From positions 56,073,640 through 56,137,639 of the forward strand of contig OY755239.1 in the NCBI GenBank assembly GCA_963576725.1: a stretch of 64,000 nt of DNA, written 5' to 3'. Made by a program: the position numbers and the translations under genes. Source of the DNA: Azorinus chamasolen (Eukaryota > Mollusca > Bivalvia > Cardiida > Solecurtidae). The number at the start of each line of letters is the position of its first letter. Within the stretch, counting starts at the first letter, position 1. Below the pieces are notes generated by a model. It saw only the letters and a program-made list of their open reading frames with translations, was not told the origin of the DNA and searched no databases. Positions 44,417 through 54,371 of this stretch are shown one piece after another.

Positions 44417-44516
44417 CAGTGAAACCTCTCTAAACCGAACTTCTACTAGCGAAGAATTAAAATACTTTTAAGCAGGTGGCTGCTTAATGCAGGGTGAACG
44501 TCACACAGAAAGCTCC
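44417..44516. mobile_element. P1 MITE, left half (split by Penelope-like element)
   Basis: CAGTGAAACCTCTCTAAACC to CACAGAAAGCTCCTAT, ending exactly at the centre of the hairpin tip. The matching right half is at 48730-48816. Confidence 0.9.
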
Positions 44517-44914
44517 TATCAATATTGTTGTCTTCCTCTTGCAGGAATTGTTCTACATCCGATGCGTTTCTTTGCACCTTAACACCGTACTTTGCACTTC
44601 ATGGTGGCTTCGGTACTCACCGACATATTGTGTCACTTTCTATATTTCTTTTTTAAGATTAATTCCCTTTGTGATCTCGATATTGTTACTTTACCTTACG
44701 GTTTTGTTTCTTACTTTATACCGTTCATTGTTTTCCTTCCAATCCCTATAGTTCACTTTATTACTTTCGTCGTAGCTGCTGGAATGCTTTTATTCTGTAC
44801 TGGCTTTTATCGTTTACACTACGTTTCCTTTAGTTTTATATAGTTATACTTATTTGAAGTCTACCTATATGTCGCTTTTTACTGAAGGGTGCTCAAACAG
44901 CTACTATAAACACA

Positions 44915-45815
44915 ATGAGTAGTATCCCAACACTAAAACTTAAAAACTTAAACTTACACTATGTGTTTTCTGTTCAGATTCCTCATAATCTGGCTAATTT
45001 TCAATCTCTACAGCCGTCTGTTCGTATAAAACCTCTAAAACTATTTTCTGCTACGTCTTTTCATGTTCATTCGTCTACTATAAATAACGTTTTTCATAAT
45101 GGACCTAAAATCGAGCTTTCTCTTTTAAAGCAATCTATTCTTCGTTATACTAAAGCTCATCTAAATTCACATTATTTGAACAAAATACATAGAGTATATC
45201 CAATAATTACAAAGTACAATAGTAAGAGGTGTGTGTGTTGCAATTTCATTTCTACTAGATCAACTATTAAATCTCTTGTAAATGATAGAGTGTTTAGTGT
45301 GAAGATTAATTCTGACTGAAATTCGTCAAATATTATATATGTTATAATTTGAAATGCGCCACGCTGTGTTATTCAGTATGTGAATCAGACGGGTCGTTCT
45401 TTAAAACCAAGGTATCGAGAACATAATTACCATTTTCGTATCAAAAAAAGTTAGCAACTTTCTTTACCAGCATTTTCGTAATACAGGTCATTCATTTAAA
45501 CATGTTTCGGTTCAACCAGTAGATCAAATTTATTATGATTCTAATACTACCAGTAGTTTTAAATCTAAAGCTCGTTTTATCACAGAGCTAGACTGGATTA
45601 ACAAATTACAAACACCTTTCCTGTCGGGGTTGAATGACAACATTTACCAAAGTGGTAATATATCTAAAGATGCTAACATCGATATTTTCTCAATATTTTC
45701 AATTAGAAAACGTAAAAGCAGATCACATGGTAAACGTAGAAATGGTAATATTAAGCGCAAATTACGTCTTAATATGGATGTTCATGATTTACATACTATT
45801 CTTAAGAAACTGGCA
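44915..45815 (+). pseudogene. GIY-YIG endonuclease part of the Penelope-like ORF
   Basis: A 134-codon open stretch from ATG at 44915 carries KRCVCCNFIST, a Cys cluster ahead of the nuclease. After TGA at 45317-45319 comes NSSNIIYVII, a second TGA (45350-45352), then NAPRCVIQYVNQTGRSL and RYREH. This is the GIY-YIG layout: hydrophobic-IY strand, QYV-x-QT strand, Arg and His. The usual Gly of the YVG motif is Asn here. After one extra A in the A7 run at 45443-45449 the frame shifts and continues with HFRNTGHSFKH, ITELDWINKLQTP (the Glu of the nuclease) and GLNDNI. The nuclease would nick target DNA to prime reverse transcription. Both UGA codons sit where relatives have Cys of the zinc-binding CCHH pattern, as I recall the family. 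Readthrough as selenocysteine or plain mutation are the alternatives. Confidence 0.8.
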
Positions 45816-45823
45816 AACATGCT

Positions 45824-47115
45824 ATGCTTTCTTGTTTATCATATTTGCCATTTTCTTGTATTCTGTCCATTGACCAGGAGGCTGATAAATTAAAAATGTA
45901 TGCGTACAGACCCACTGATCAAAACTGCCTCAATTATAAAAGTTACACACAGCATGGTCTTCGTCCTCATATTGATAAAGAATCTGAACATAAAATACAT
46001 TTTCTTAAACTTCAATTCATAAATAAAGGCATCGATTTTATTGATATTCAGAGTGTATTTCGTGATAGGAATGTAATCGATACTATTCCTAAATATTTCA
46101 TAAATACTGAATCACCTATCATCTGCTATAAATACAATAAACCAATAAGGAATGTTATTTTTAACTACAATAAAATTGTATCTGACTTAAATATTGATGT
46201 CAATACATCTACCTCTCGAGATTGTATCACTTCAAGCTTTTGTTATAAAGCAGTTGGTCACGTCATTACTGGTAATTTTAATATTATTAAAGATAAACGT
46301 CTCAGGACCTCCTAACTAAAGGACCCACATATAGATTACCTTCCCTTATTGATTTTGACACTTGTCGTACTCATATTGCTGAAGCTATACAATAATTCTG
46401 TATCAAATGGTGTCGACGAGAACATGCTCATGTAAATGTCCTTTCGGATTGGAAAAAACATGTTTTTGACATTATTGATACACGTATTGCTTTTTACAAA
46501 TCTAATTACTATCTATTACCACCTCGACCTAGAGTTACATTTCGATATCTTAAGAAAAACATATCGAACTTTCATTCTAATTATGTTCTTGCTCCTGCTG
46601 ACAAGGCATCAGATGATATAATAATTATGTGAAGATTTATTATGTTGATGTTTTGAAGAAGGAATTATCTGGTTCACTAACATATATTACAGTGCAAACC
46701 TCTGAAAAATATATAGTCTCGGAACATGTAAAAATGTGCAATACTTTTAAGCCTAATCCTAACGTAAAACAACATAAACTTTCTACTATGTACTGGATTC
46801 CTAAGCTACATAAAAATCCGTATAAGGCGCGTTTTATTTCTAATTCTAGTTGTTGTACTACTACTAAACTATCTAAACTTTTAACGTCGTGTCTTACTAC
46901 TATCAAAGAACAGGTTAAACGTTAATGTGATAAAATATATGACAATTCCGGGATTAATGTTTTTTGGTCCATAAAAAATTCAACTGATATTTTAACTAAA
47001 CTTGAAAATGAACACTACAACATTTCTTCATTGAGCTCTTATGATTTCTCTACACTCTATACTACTCTACCTCACCATCTTATAAAGGATAAACTGATTA
47101 AACTGATAGAAAAAA
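45824..47115 (+). pseudogene. linker and N-terminal RT part of the Penelope-like ORF
   Basis: Frame pieces in order: 45824-46303 (ILSIDQEADKL, YAYRPTDQNC, then DCITSSFCYKAVGHVITGN, the CxC/GHVITG linker with its second Cys replaced by Thr); 46306-46629 (LLTKGPTYRLPSLIDF, FCIKWCRREH, DWKKHVFDIIDTRIAFY, VLAPADKASDDIII); 46633-47110 (YYVDVLKKELSGSL, LSTMYWIPKLHKNPYKARFI as RT motif 2, and SSYDFSTLYTTLPHHLI with the first catalytic Asp). One-base frame breaks lie near 45820, 46304, 46632 and 47113. TAA codons at 46393 and 46923 stand where relatives have non-Cys residues. TGA at 46630-46632 falls at the Cys before K-YYVDVLKKEL. Confidence 0.78.
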
Positions 47116-47136
47116 ACCTTTGCTAGAGAAAATAAA

Positions 47137-48129
47137 ATGTTCCTTGCTTGTAATGTTCAACGTTCATTCTTTTCGAATTCTGAAGTTGAAAATTACACAA
47201 TGTGGACTTGCCTTGATGTTTGTAGTTCTTTAACATTTCTTTTAGATAACATCTTTGAGCGTTATGGGGATACCCCATATCGTCAAGTTGTTGGTATACC
47301 TATGGGATCAAATTGTGCCCCTTTTGTTGCAGATTTGTTTTTATATTGCTATGAGAGGGATTTCATGCCTAGCATAAAACCTGATACAGAATCTGACATT
47401 GTTAATGCTTTTAATAAAACGTCTCGGTATTTAGACGATATTTTGAATTTGGATAATCCTTATTTTGAAAATATGGTTTCTTCTGTTTACCCAAAAGAAC
47501 TTACTTTAAGCAAAGCGAATCGATCCGACATTCAGGCTTCCTTTTTAGATTTGAATCTTTCAATTACTAATGATAAAGTTTCGTCTAAAATATACGATAA
47601 AAGGGAAGATTTCGATTTCAAAATTGTTAATTATCCTTCTTTAGATGAAGATGTTCCCCGGTCTACATCTTATGGGGTTTACATTTCTCAACTTATTCGC
47701 TTTGCCCGAGCCTGTTCTTTGCTAGAAGATTTTAATAGTCGTAATTTAGTTATAACTCATAAACTTCTTAAGCAAGGCTACAGATATAAAATTCGGAAAG
47801 CCTTTTTAAAATTTTATTATCGAAATTTACCCCTCATTAGTAAATATAACTGCAATTTACGGACGTTACTGCAACAAGGTATTTCTCACCCAGATTTCTA
47901 TGGTGATGTTATCTACAAACTTAGGAAAATTCGGGGTCATATCTATTTTCACGATTTGTTTAATAAACGCATTAAAACTTTGAGGAAGAAAGGTTATGAC
48001 CCTATTATATTACAACATACTGTATGTTTCGTTATCGACCCCTTTACAGTCGGTCGCTACGCTTCCCTCTTTGCTTGCACGATGACAGGCCGAAGGTATT
48101 ACTCTATGATGGTATACATGTACTCTTAA
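47137..48129 (+). pseudogene. Penelope-type reverse transcriptase core, longest open stretch in the window
   Basis: A 330-codon open stretch; the real frame enters from about 47116 and the ATG at 47137 is only the first Met. It carries VVGIPMGSNCAPFVADLF (residues 51-68, RT motif B), RYLDD (97-101, the second catalytic Asp pair), FLDLNLSI and KIYDKREDFDFKIVNYP, then YGVYISQLIRFARAC and LLKQGYRY typical of Penelope thumb regions, ending with GRYASLFACTMTG. All catalytic residues of the palm are present in this part. The enzyme would copy element RNA at a nick made by the upstream endonuclease. It is cut from its 5' half by a frame break, hence called a pseudogene. Downstream, 48130-48300 shows no further coding. 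Confidence 0.9.
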
Positions 48130-48307
48130 ACCCAGAAATGGGATGAGCTTACCAGACCCATGCATTACATTTTCTCTGTCGTGCCCTTAACGGCTTCCCT
48201 GCAGTTGCTCTGTCTTCTGCAAAGTCATTAAGTACATATTTGACGGACTTTCACAGTTGTTATGCTATGTTTTATATTTTGTACTGTGATTACTGTCTTT
48301 TATGTTG

Positions 48308-48729
48308 TGGGGAAGTCCGGCGGGGATACCTTTATTTACAATGTTTGTTTAGCTATGGTGACTTTGAGATAAGTGTGAGGTTAGGACGTCCGTAAACCGT
48401 TTTAAACCCCCAGTGGTGATTTTGCTACTGACCGTGCCAATGCGGTACCCTCTTTGTCACCCTTTCTTTTGTTTGTCTTGTGTATTTGTGCTTGTGTTCA
48501 TGTTTGTCTGGTGCTTGTGTGTTTGTTGGTGTTTTCTGTGTTCTCGTGTGTGTGCGTGTGTTTTGTTGTGTGCGTGCGTGTGTGTGTGACGTGCTGTCTG
48601 TGGATGTGTTGGTGGTGGTTGCGTCTTGTGTATGTATGTGTATAAATTGCTATATAAATGCTTTCTGTCGGTGTTTTGGTGATGGTGGCTTTTTTGTGTG
48701 GCTTTTCCTGCTTGACTTTACTACTTTTT
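48308..48729 (+). mobile_element. 3' untranslated region and tail of the Penelope-like element
   Basis: GGGGATACCTTTATTTACAA, GTGTGAGGTTAGGACGTCCG, TTTTAAACCCCCAGTGG and CTGACCGTGCCAATGCGGTA match 27250-27400 in order. The rest is T/G-rich (48450-48640) and gives spurious Cys/Val-rich frames. No SECIS element could be called by eye. Confidence 0.78.
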
Positions 48730-48816
48730 CATTTCACCCTGCATTAAGCTGCAACCTGTCTCCAAGAACAATATTTATTACCAAAGTTCAACGTCCGGTT
48801 TAGAGAGGTTTTACTC
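48730..48816. mobile_element. P1 MITE, right half
   Basis: TTTCACCCTGCATTAAGCTG to GTTTAGAGAGGTTTTACTC|TA, completing the P1 MITE begun at 44417. The first ~18 bases of this arm (expected AGGAGCTTTCTGCATGAC) are missing. Confidence 0.9.
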
Positions 48817-49099
48817 TATTCTGTTTGCATCTGGCGAATGGTTAGTTTCGTGTATTTGTCGTTAGTTTAAGTATTCCTAATTGTTTGTTTTGCTGAGTTG
48901 TAAAGCTGCCATGAGGCGATTGCTTGCTTCTCAACAATAATTATTTCAATCTCTGACGAAGCGCAAATAAAAATCTCTCCAAAAGTGTTTTAACCATGAA
49001 ACTGTATCAATTTGTAGGCACACTTTGCAAACGTTCTGATCCCTGTGAAACGTTACTTAGAGGCACATCTCATTGGGATAAACACGATACAACAACAAA
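48817..49099. other. unassigned spacer
   Basis: Nothing recognised. Confidence 0.5.
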
Positions 49100-49297
49100 C
49101 CTTTACTCAATGAATATTCATGTAAGAAATGATGACATTACGAATATTGATTAGATTACTTGTTATAATGGTCCATGGCCACATTAATGTTTTACAATTG
49201 CAGAAACTATAGAATTATATCTATATTATTTCGTAAGCCGTCCGATCTGGACCTACTCTGCAAAGGCGTAGAAAGGCGTATTCATAGTGTAAAGGGT
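49100..49297. mobile_element. T1 MITE, reversed, hairpin half lost
   Basis: CAATGAATATTCATGTAAGA and the tail, then GCCGTCCGATCTGGACCTAC and ATAGTGTAAAGGG|TTAA. Confidence 0.75.
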
Positions 49298-49464
49298 TAA
49301 ATTAGAGATTAACATTATTCGAAGGCTTAGACGGGTGGTTGTGTATGCATAATGCAATACCTTAGCCTACTATATGTTTTAACAGATGCAAAAACACGCG
49401 TCAGGTCAAATCTTAATCTGGAGCTATGTTGACTACTTTTGATTCGACCAAGCTTTTCATGAAC

Positions 49465-49870
49465 TACTGACAGAGTTTCAGTCAGTTTGGACCCTGATGA
49501 GGCGACAAGTTACTTGATGTCTCATCTGGATCCAAGCTGTTTGCAAATAAGAATTAAGTTGCTGTTAGCGAGACAATGAATAAGCTTGCATATAATTTTG
49601 CTTAAAAACGTCGCCCCGTACTTCATTCTCAGTGTTGTTGTACCTTCTGATCCTTCGAGATCATGAATTTCAGTACTTCTTGTTCTGAAAATTGAATACC
49701 GCTTAAGCCGGTGCTAGGGGACGTGAGCAGTGTTGCAGTTTCAATTACTGTTCATGAACAGACTCAATAAAACCGAGTCTGCAATTTTCTCTTTTTGTGT
49801 TGCAATGTTTGCTCTCGGGGGATAACCTCCCTTCAGAATTTACATGCATCACTGAAATTTAGATATTTGA
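49465..49870. mobile_element. T5 element with long 3' flank repeat
   Basis: The hairpin TTTGGACCCTGATGAGGCGA / GATGTCTCATCTGGATCC is followed by CCTTCGAGATCATGAATTTC and GAACAGACTCAATAAAACCG in the same order as at 25447-25790. An internal region of about 60 bases differs. Confidence 0.75.
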
Positions 49871-50150
49871 AAAGACATTTAAAGAACGGATGTTCATTCT
49901 AATCTGCCTCATCGTGATTTGAAAAAGGCACAATTTACGTCCTGTATATAAGCGATTATAAGGACTATAAGGATTATTTTAACTCATTAACTCAATACAA
50001 TGTGAAAGCAACTACCTACAAATGTGATGAAATAAGAGAAGTCTGTTCATTTGATAACGAATCTGTTCGGCGCCACAAAAAGAGGTGCGTGCAGATAGAA
50101 ACTCCCGCAGGACAATCACGGAAAATGTTAACGTACGTGAAACAGGCACA
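49871..50150. other. unassigned spacer
   Basis: Nothing recognised. Confidence 0.45.
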
Positions 50151-50309
50151 GTAAAACGGCTCTGAACGGAATTGTAATACAGAAGACTGTGTATACCTTT
50201 AGGCAGGTGGCTGCTTAATACAGGATGGAAATCACCCTGCATTAAGCTGCCATTTCCCCCAAGACCGATCCTTACATTAAAATTGAATTCCGGTTTAGAG
50301 AAGTTTTAC
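50151..50309. mobile_element. P1 MITE lacking the hairpin tip
   Basis: CAGTAAAACGGCTCTGAACG ... GGTTTAGAGAAGTTTTACTT. The inner arms join as TACAGGATGGAAATCACCCTG, without AGAAAGCTCC and its complement. Confidence 0.82.
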
Positions 50310-50947
50310 TTACAATCGATTCATATCTCGATGTGGATAATAGATGGTCAAATACCAAGGCATTCTTCCTGTGTGTTCATTGACATAAGCATTTCCGTTT
50401 ACATAAGAAATACATTTGTGATAATGAGAGACAAAGTATGTGTATTTCAGGAGTGTATATAGGATAAGTACTGATCTATCCAAAGCTCTTATTTTTCAGT
50501 CAGAGCATATATCTGTCTGAACTACATGACAATCGCTTTAGATGGATAGGCAAGTCTAATGAGTTGTAGCAAGCTTGTGGTTGGCGGAAAAACATTAAAC
50601 AATTTTAATCAGATAACGTTAAAGGTTTTCTTACATAGATGTTGGTACGTGTAGTCATTATATATTGTATAGCCTCGTCGTTCTCCATCAGACAGACAGC
50701 TGCTACCAGACTGGACTATTGTTCAACTTTGTCTGTACAAACGGATTGCCTTTGTTATGATACAGCTAGTTATAAATAATAACAAACAGACCAAACCAAA
50801 TATATCAACTATGACTTTAAAGGCTTGTGGCATTTCGCAAGTATACCCTAAACGCAGAAAGCTGTGGGAACTGTCCTGAACACAAACTTTACCTCATATA
50901 GATATTATAGTATAAACTATATGAAGGTGCATACATATGTGTGTGTC
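50310..50947. other. unassigned spacer
   Basis: No gene or repeat recognised. Confidence 0.5.
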
Positions 50948-51075
50948 GTTTTACTCGTTTGTAAACAGAGTAGACTCAGACAAGATTACTCCTGTAGAAA
51001 CAAACTGATTATGGTATGTTCCGATTGCTTATGGATTAATATGGATCTAAGTCCGCAGTTTCTATCATGGCATTC
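50948..51075. mobile_element. T1 fragment
   Basis: TTGTAAACAGAGTAGACTCA, a decayed tip and GATTGCTTATGGATTAATAT with ATCATGGCATTC. No termini. Confidence 0.55.
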
Positions 51076-51298
51076 GATACTGGCATTTAGCTGATTTACA
51101 TAATTAATAATATACCATACTTATGCTGTTTAAGATTGCTTGTAATGAATAAGCGGGCCGTGTTAGTAATGAATTATTCAGTCACATGTTTAAAGCAAGA
51201 ATTATCAGTGAAACAGTAAACATCTAACTCCCATCTACAGTGAATTTGGTCAGATACCCATATCGTAGAAGAGTATTCATTATGAAATATTGATTTAA

Positions 51299-51455
51299 CC
51301 CATTCACTCATAGGCTATTTTAGATCCTATCTCTTTGAATAAATCTATCGAAAAGGAGCATTAACCAGAGAAAAGCAAAATATCAGAATTGTGCACATTT
51401 GTAGTTTTGAAACCATTGTGATAAATAGAGCATTTGCTCCTATTTTCTAGAGGGA
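51299..51455. mobile_element. T3 left half
   Basis: After TTAA: CCCATTCACTCATAGGC to GAGCATTTGCTCCTAT. It stops at the hairpin tip and the following ~145 bases are unrelated, ending at the next T3 copy. Confidence 0.82.
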
Positions 51456-51601
51456 TGCAATTGGAATATTAGACCATTGGTCAGAGAGTTTAGTGTTTGG
51501 AACATTAATCATTAGACTCAATCGAAATGTTCATGGCTGGTATTTGAACCATAGGAACATGGACATTTTAATTTTCCACAGCTTAGACGGCATTGATTTA
51601 A

Positions 51602-51801
51602 CCCATTCCCTCATAGGATATTTTTTAGATCCAACCTCTTTGAATGATACTACCGAAAAAGAGCATTTATTAGAGAAACGGAAAAGTTTAGAATTGTGTA
51701 GTTCTGAAATTGTGATAAAAAGAGCATTTTCTCCACAGAAGCAAATGCTCTATTTATCACAATGGTTTTAAAAAGTGACTTTTACAGAGGCGTAGAAAGG
51801 G
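51602..51801. mobile_element. T3 MITE
   Basis: CCCATTCCCTCATAGG ... GGCGTAGAAAGG between TTAA at 51598-51601 and 51802-51805. The hairpin is damaged on the left (GAAATTGTGATAAAAAGAGC). Confidence 0.85.
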
Positions 51802-51888
51802 TTAAAACAAAGAGATATAAAGTGGTCAAACCAAAACAAAATATGTGCAAAATGGACACAGTGAGTGACCACAAACAGATGAAATAAT

Positions 51889-52085
51889 TGCAGAGCAACA
51901 TATAAAGGTGCGTACTCAAATACTAAAATCATCATTTCTCCACCAAACCAGGTGTTGTTGCCACTCTTTAGAATCGTCTCGTCGATATGATTCTAAAGAG
52001 TGGTCACAACACAGGGTTTGGTGGAGAAATAGAGAAGTTATTCTCAAAAATGTTCTATTTTACGCATCATATTTGGAACTCTGTG
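51889..52085. mobile_element. H1 MITE, near complete
   Basis: GCAGAGCAACATATAAAGG ... CATATTTGGAACTCTG. The hairpin ACTCTTTAGAATCGTCTCG / CGATATGATTCTAAAGAGT is well kept. The flanking 8 bases do not match, so no target duplication is claimed. Confidence 0.87.
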
Positions 52086-52449
52086 AGTGTTTACTCGTTT
52101 TACATCGTTCTCGTATTTAAAACCCCTAAACACGATCTGCAATGTCAGCAATCAATGAGCAGCTACAACATTCAGTCATGTACTCCCTACAACAGTGTAG
52201 ACTTTCTTCAGACACCGTATTCATAACGTGCCGTGTATATGTACAATGTGATAGCGTGATATTTGAAACCATGTCAGGTTAATGTTTTCTAATCTACTCG
52301 TATATTTCGCAATACTATTTGTGAGCAATACTATATCAAATAAAGCGAAAATAAAAGGATGTCTACAACACAATTTTAAAATACCATCCTTTGGCATATT
52401 ATGAACGTACATTTGTACATGTGCATTTTTCAAAATCTCTTTTATGCAG

Positions 52450-52678
52450 TTTAGACCCTGCGAGACCCGTAGATCTCGAACCAATATGGTCGACGGTTTG
52501 GTTGTTCCATAGAAACGAAATTGGAGAAGCTGGCAGGTGCAACTTTATGCAAACGGTCATTGTTCGGGCTTATAAAGATCGTATTGTTATTACTGTTGAC
52601 AAGGTGAAACTTCGCCCTTTGGTTACTGAAAATGAGATGCAGTGTACAGTAGCTGACCTTAAACCTTTTACTCCATGA
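52450..52678 (+). CDS. unidentified ORF segment, possible host or TE exon
   Basis: The only open stretch outside recognised mobile elements whose residue composition looks like an ordinary protein: about 75 codons, rich in charged and hydrophobic residues with few low-complexity runs (VWLFHRNEIGEAG, QTVIVRAYKDRIVITVDKVK). The frame is open upstream to 52391. A good splice-acceptor-like sequence, ending CTCTTTTATGCAG at 52449, precedes it, and this is why I place the start here. The frame runs into a T1 MITE at its 3' end (LKPFTP is MITE-encoded), so a true exon would have to end near 52655. No clear GT donor is seen there. I do not recognise the family and assign no function. Confidence 0.3.
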
Positions 52679-52897
52679 ATATTCATGTAAGAAATAATGA
52701 CATCGTGAATATGATTAAGATATGTTTTTTATATAATGGCACACTGGCACGGGATATTTTGGCCATAGTAGAAACTCTAGAATCATATCTATATCATATC
52801 AAATCAAACAGAGCAGACCCTGATCAAACGGCTCCGATAGGAACCGTCTGATCTGGGTCTACTCTGTTTGCAAAGGGGTATTTATGGAATAAATGAT
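52660..52897. mobile_element. T1 MITE, reversed
   Basis: CCTTTTACTCCATGAATATT ... ATGGAATAAATGATTA. The hairpin GATCAAACGGCTCCGATAGG is nearly intact. A T2 right end (TATGAGGGAAAGGG|TTAA) follows at about 52915-52935. Confidence 0.82.
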
Positions 52898-53317
52898 TAG
52901 ATTGGCAACGGTCGCCTATATGAGGGAAAGGGTTAACCTTTAGATCTGGGAAAATGTTTTTGATAATTATGTTCGTCAAACACTTTGTTTCAGATGAAAA
53001 CCAGCGTGAATCGGCGTCTCATGATCACACAAACAGTTTGAAACTTTAATCGATTATCTAAAAGGAAATGCCTGGAGAGTTCTTTCACTCGTTAGACTGT
53101 TTAGGCTGATGACAATTGCTCAGTATGAAGACTAGTTTATACACTAAATTATAACCCTGACCAACGGATACTAGTTTTATATTGTAATATATGATGACAA
53201 CCTTTGATATGTGTCGTGCTCTCAGTAAATGAGAAATCACATTTATCATATAATGGTATGTAATCAAGTTGTTTCACACTATATTGGAAGGTAGAGAACA
53301 ATTCGTATGAACGGCAT

Positions 53318-53385
53318 GCAATGTAGACCCTGACTAAGTCCCCCACCGGCGACGCGGCAGTTGGTCTGGATCAGCACTATTTGCA
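53318..53385. mobile_element. T4/T5-like core remnant
   Basis: ATGTAGACCCTGACTAAGTC ... GTTGGTCTGGATCAGCAC with GCCGCGTC-like tip sequence. Too worn to assign to one family. Confidence 0.45.
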
Positions 53386-53394
53386 ATGTAATAA

Positions 53395-53530
53395 TACGCA
53401 CCTATGATGTGATCACTATTTAGAATCGTCTCGAAGAGATGATTCTAAAGAGGGGTCACAACATAGGGTTTGGGGTTTGCTGGAGAATGTTGATTTTAGT
53501 ACCTGAGTACGCACGTTTATCTGTTACTCT
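53395..53530. mobile_element. H1 MITE, left end missing
   Basis: CTATGATGTGATCACTATTT, tip CGTCTCGAAGAGATG, ACAACATAGGGTTTGGGG and the right end CGCACGTTTATCTGTTACTCTG. Confidence 0.8.
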
Positions 53531-53642
53531 GAATTATTCTACCAATATCTGTTTCTAAAACGTGTACCGTGAAGAAAGCCAAAGACAGATCCTAAAAATC
53601 TCAAAAGTGTATAATATAATTTTCTCCTGTCTGTGCGAAGAA

Positions 53643-53661
53643 GGGGGGGGGGGGGGGGGGG
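53643..53661. repeat. poly-G tract, 19 bases
   Basis: An uninterrupted G19 homopolymer. It could form a G-quadruplex, and its exact length is uncertain in most sequencing methods. Confidence 0.9.
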
Positions 53662-54067
53662 TTATTGTATCTTGGTCAAGTTCGTTCGCCATGTAAATCG
53701 CTTCAGACGTTTAGGATTTGCGGCCCTTTAACACGTAATTGCAAAAATAGCATTAAAAATGGCCCTTACTTTCTGTGACAAAAGGTCTGACGTCGGGACA
53801 TCAGTGTCCCATATTCTAGTTTTATTATAGATTTCTAGTCATAACACAGTTCTTTTCGCTTAATTATAAAACATTTCAATTATCCACTTGAGGGAACTAT
53901 TCAAACTTTCACATTATACGATCAAACAATTCATATTGCACATGTTCATGAAAATGAGGGTTGATTTCTTCATCAAGTTGATTAAATTCATATATGCCTC
54001 TTCTAAATATGATACCATTAACTTTAAACTAAAAGCATCATTTAAAGACAACGGAGTATACTGTCTG
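53662..54067. other. unassigned spacer
   Basis: The open frame from 53888 runs into T1 remnants at 54068-54160 (CTGTCTGATACAGATCAGAC, ATTCATGGAGTAAAAGG) and is not called. Confidence 0.5.
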
Positions 54068-54371
54068 ATACAGATCAGACGAATCCTAGACGCACAGTCT
54101 TGTATTCATCTGCCCTATTTCCCAAGATATTAAAATGTGTATTCATGGAGTAAAAGGTTAAAGGCATTATAGTTAAGTATACACCAAAATGGTGCACGTA
54201 ATGAAAATGTCATAATGAAATATCACCCGATTGAAAATTCCCGTCACAGATAACTGTATCGGGTAACTTTTAACTATTTAAATTGTCCATATATCGGGGT
54301 TCGAAATTACAATTACGAATTCCCATGTCAGGCGGTCCAAACTTGTGTGGCGAAGTAGTATGAATACCTAT

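Larger units (their letters stand above)
44517..48729 (+). mobile_element. Penelope-like retroelement, N-terminal GIY-YIG type (Naiad-like)
   Basis: A 4.2 kb element inserted at the tip of a P1 hairpin. Domain order is N-terminal GIY-YIG endonuclease, a linker with a CxC-type GHVITG motif, then a Penelope-type RT. That is the permuted order described for Naiad elements of invertebrates. Canonical Penelope elements have the endonuclease at the C terminus. About 400 bases precede the first coding block, and a 3' region with GGGGATACCTTTATTTACA and a T/G-rich tail follows it. There are five frame breaks and two TAA codons, so this copy is dead, but the RT core is one open stretch. Three UGA codons fall where Cys would be expected. 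The P1 target shows no clear duplication; about 18 bases of the right arm next to the insertion are missing. Confidence 0.88.

Noticed and set aside
48454..48803. Cys/Val-rich open frames of 63-107 codons
   Set aside because: T/G-rich 3' tail of the Penelope-like element, which produces long stop-free frames by composition.
51881..52093. 8 bp target duplication of the H1 MITE
   Set aside because: The bases flanking the CAGAG ends (AATAATTG and TGAGTGTT) do not match; hAT assignment kept as tentative only.
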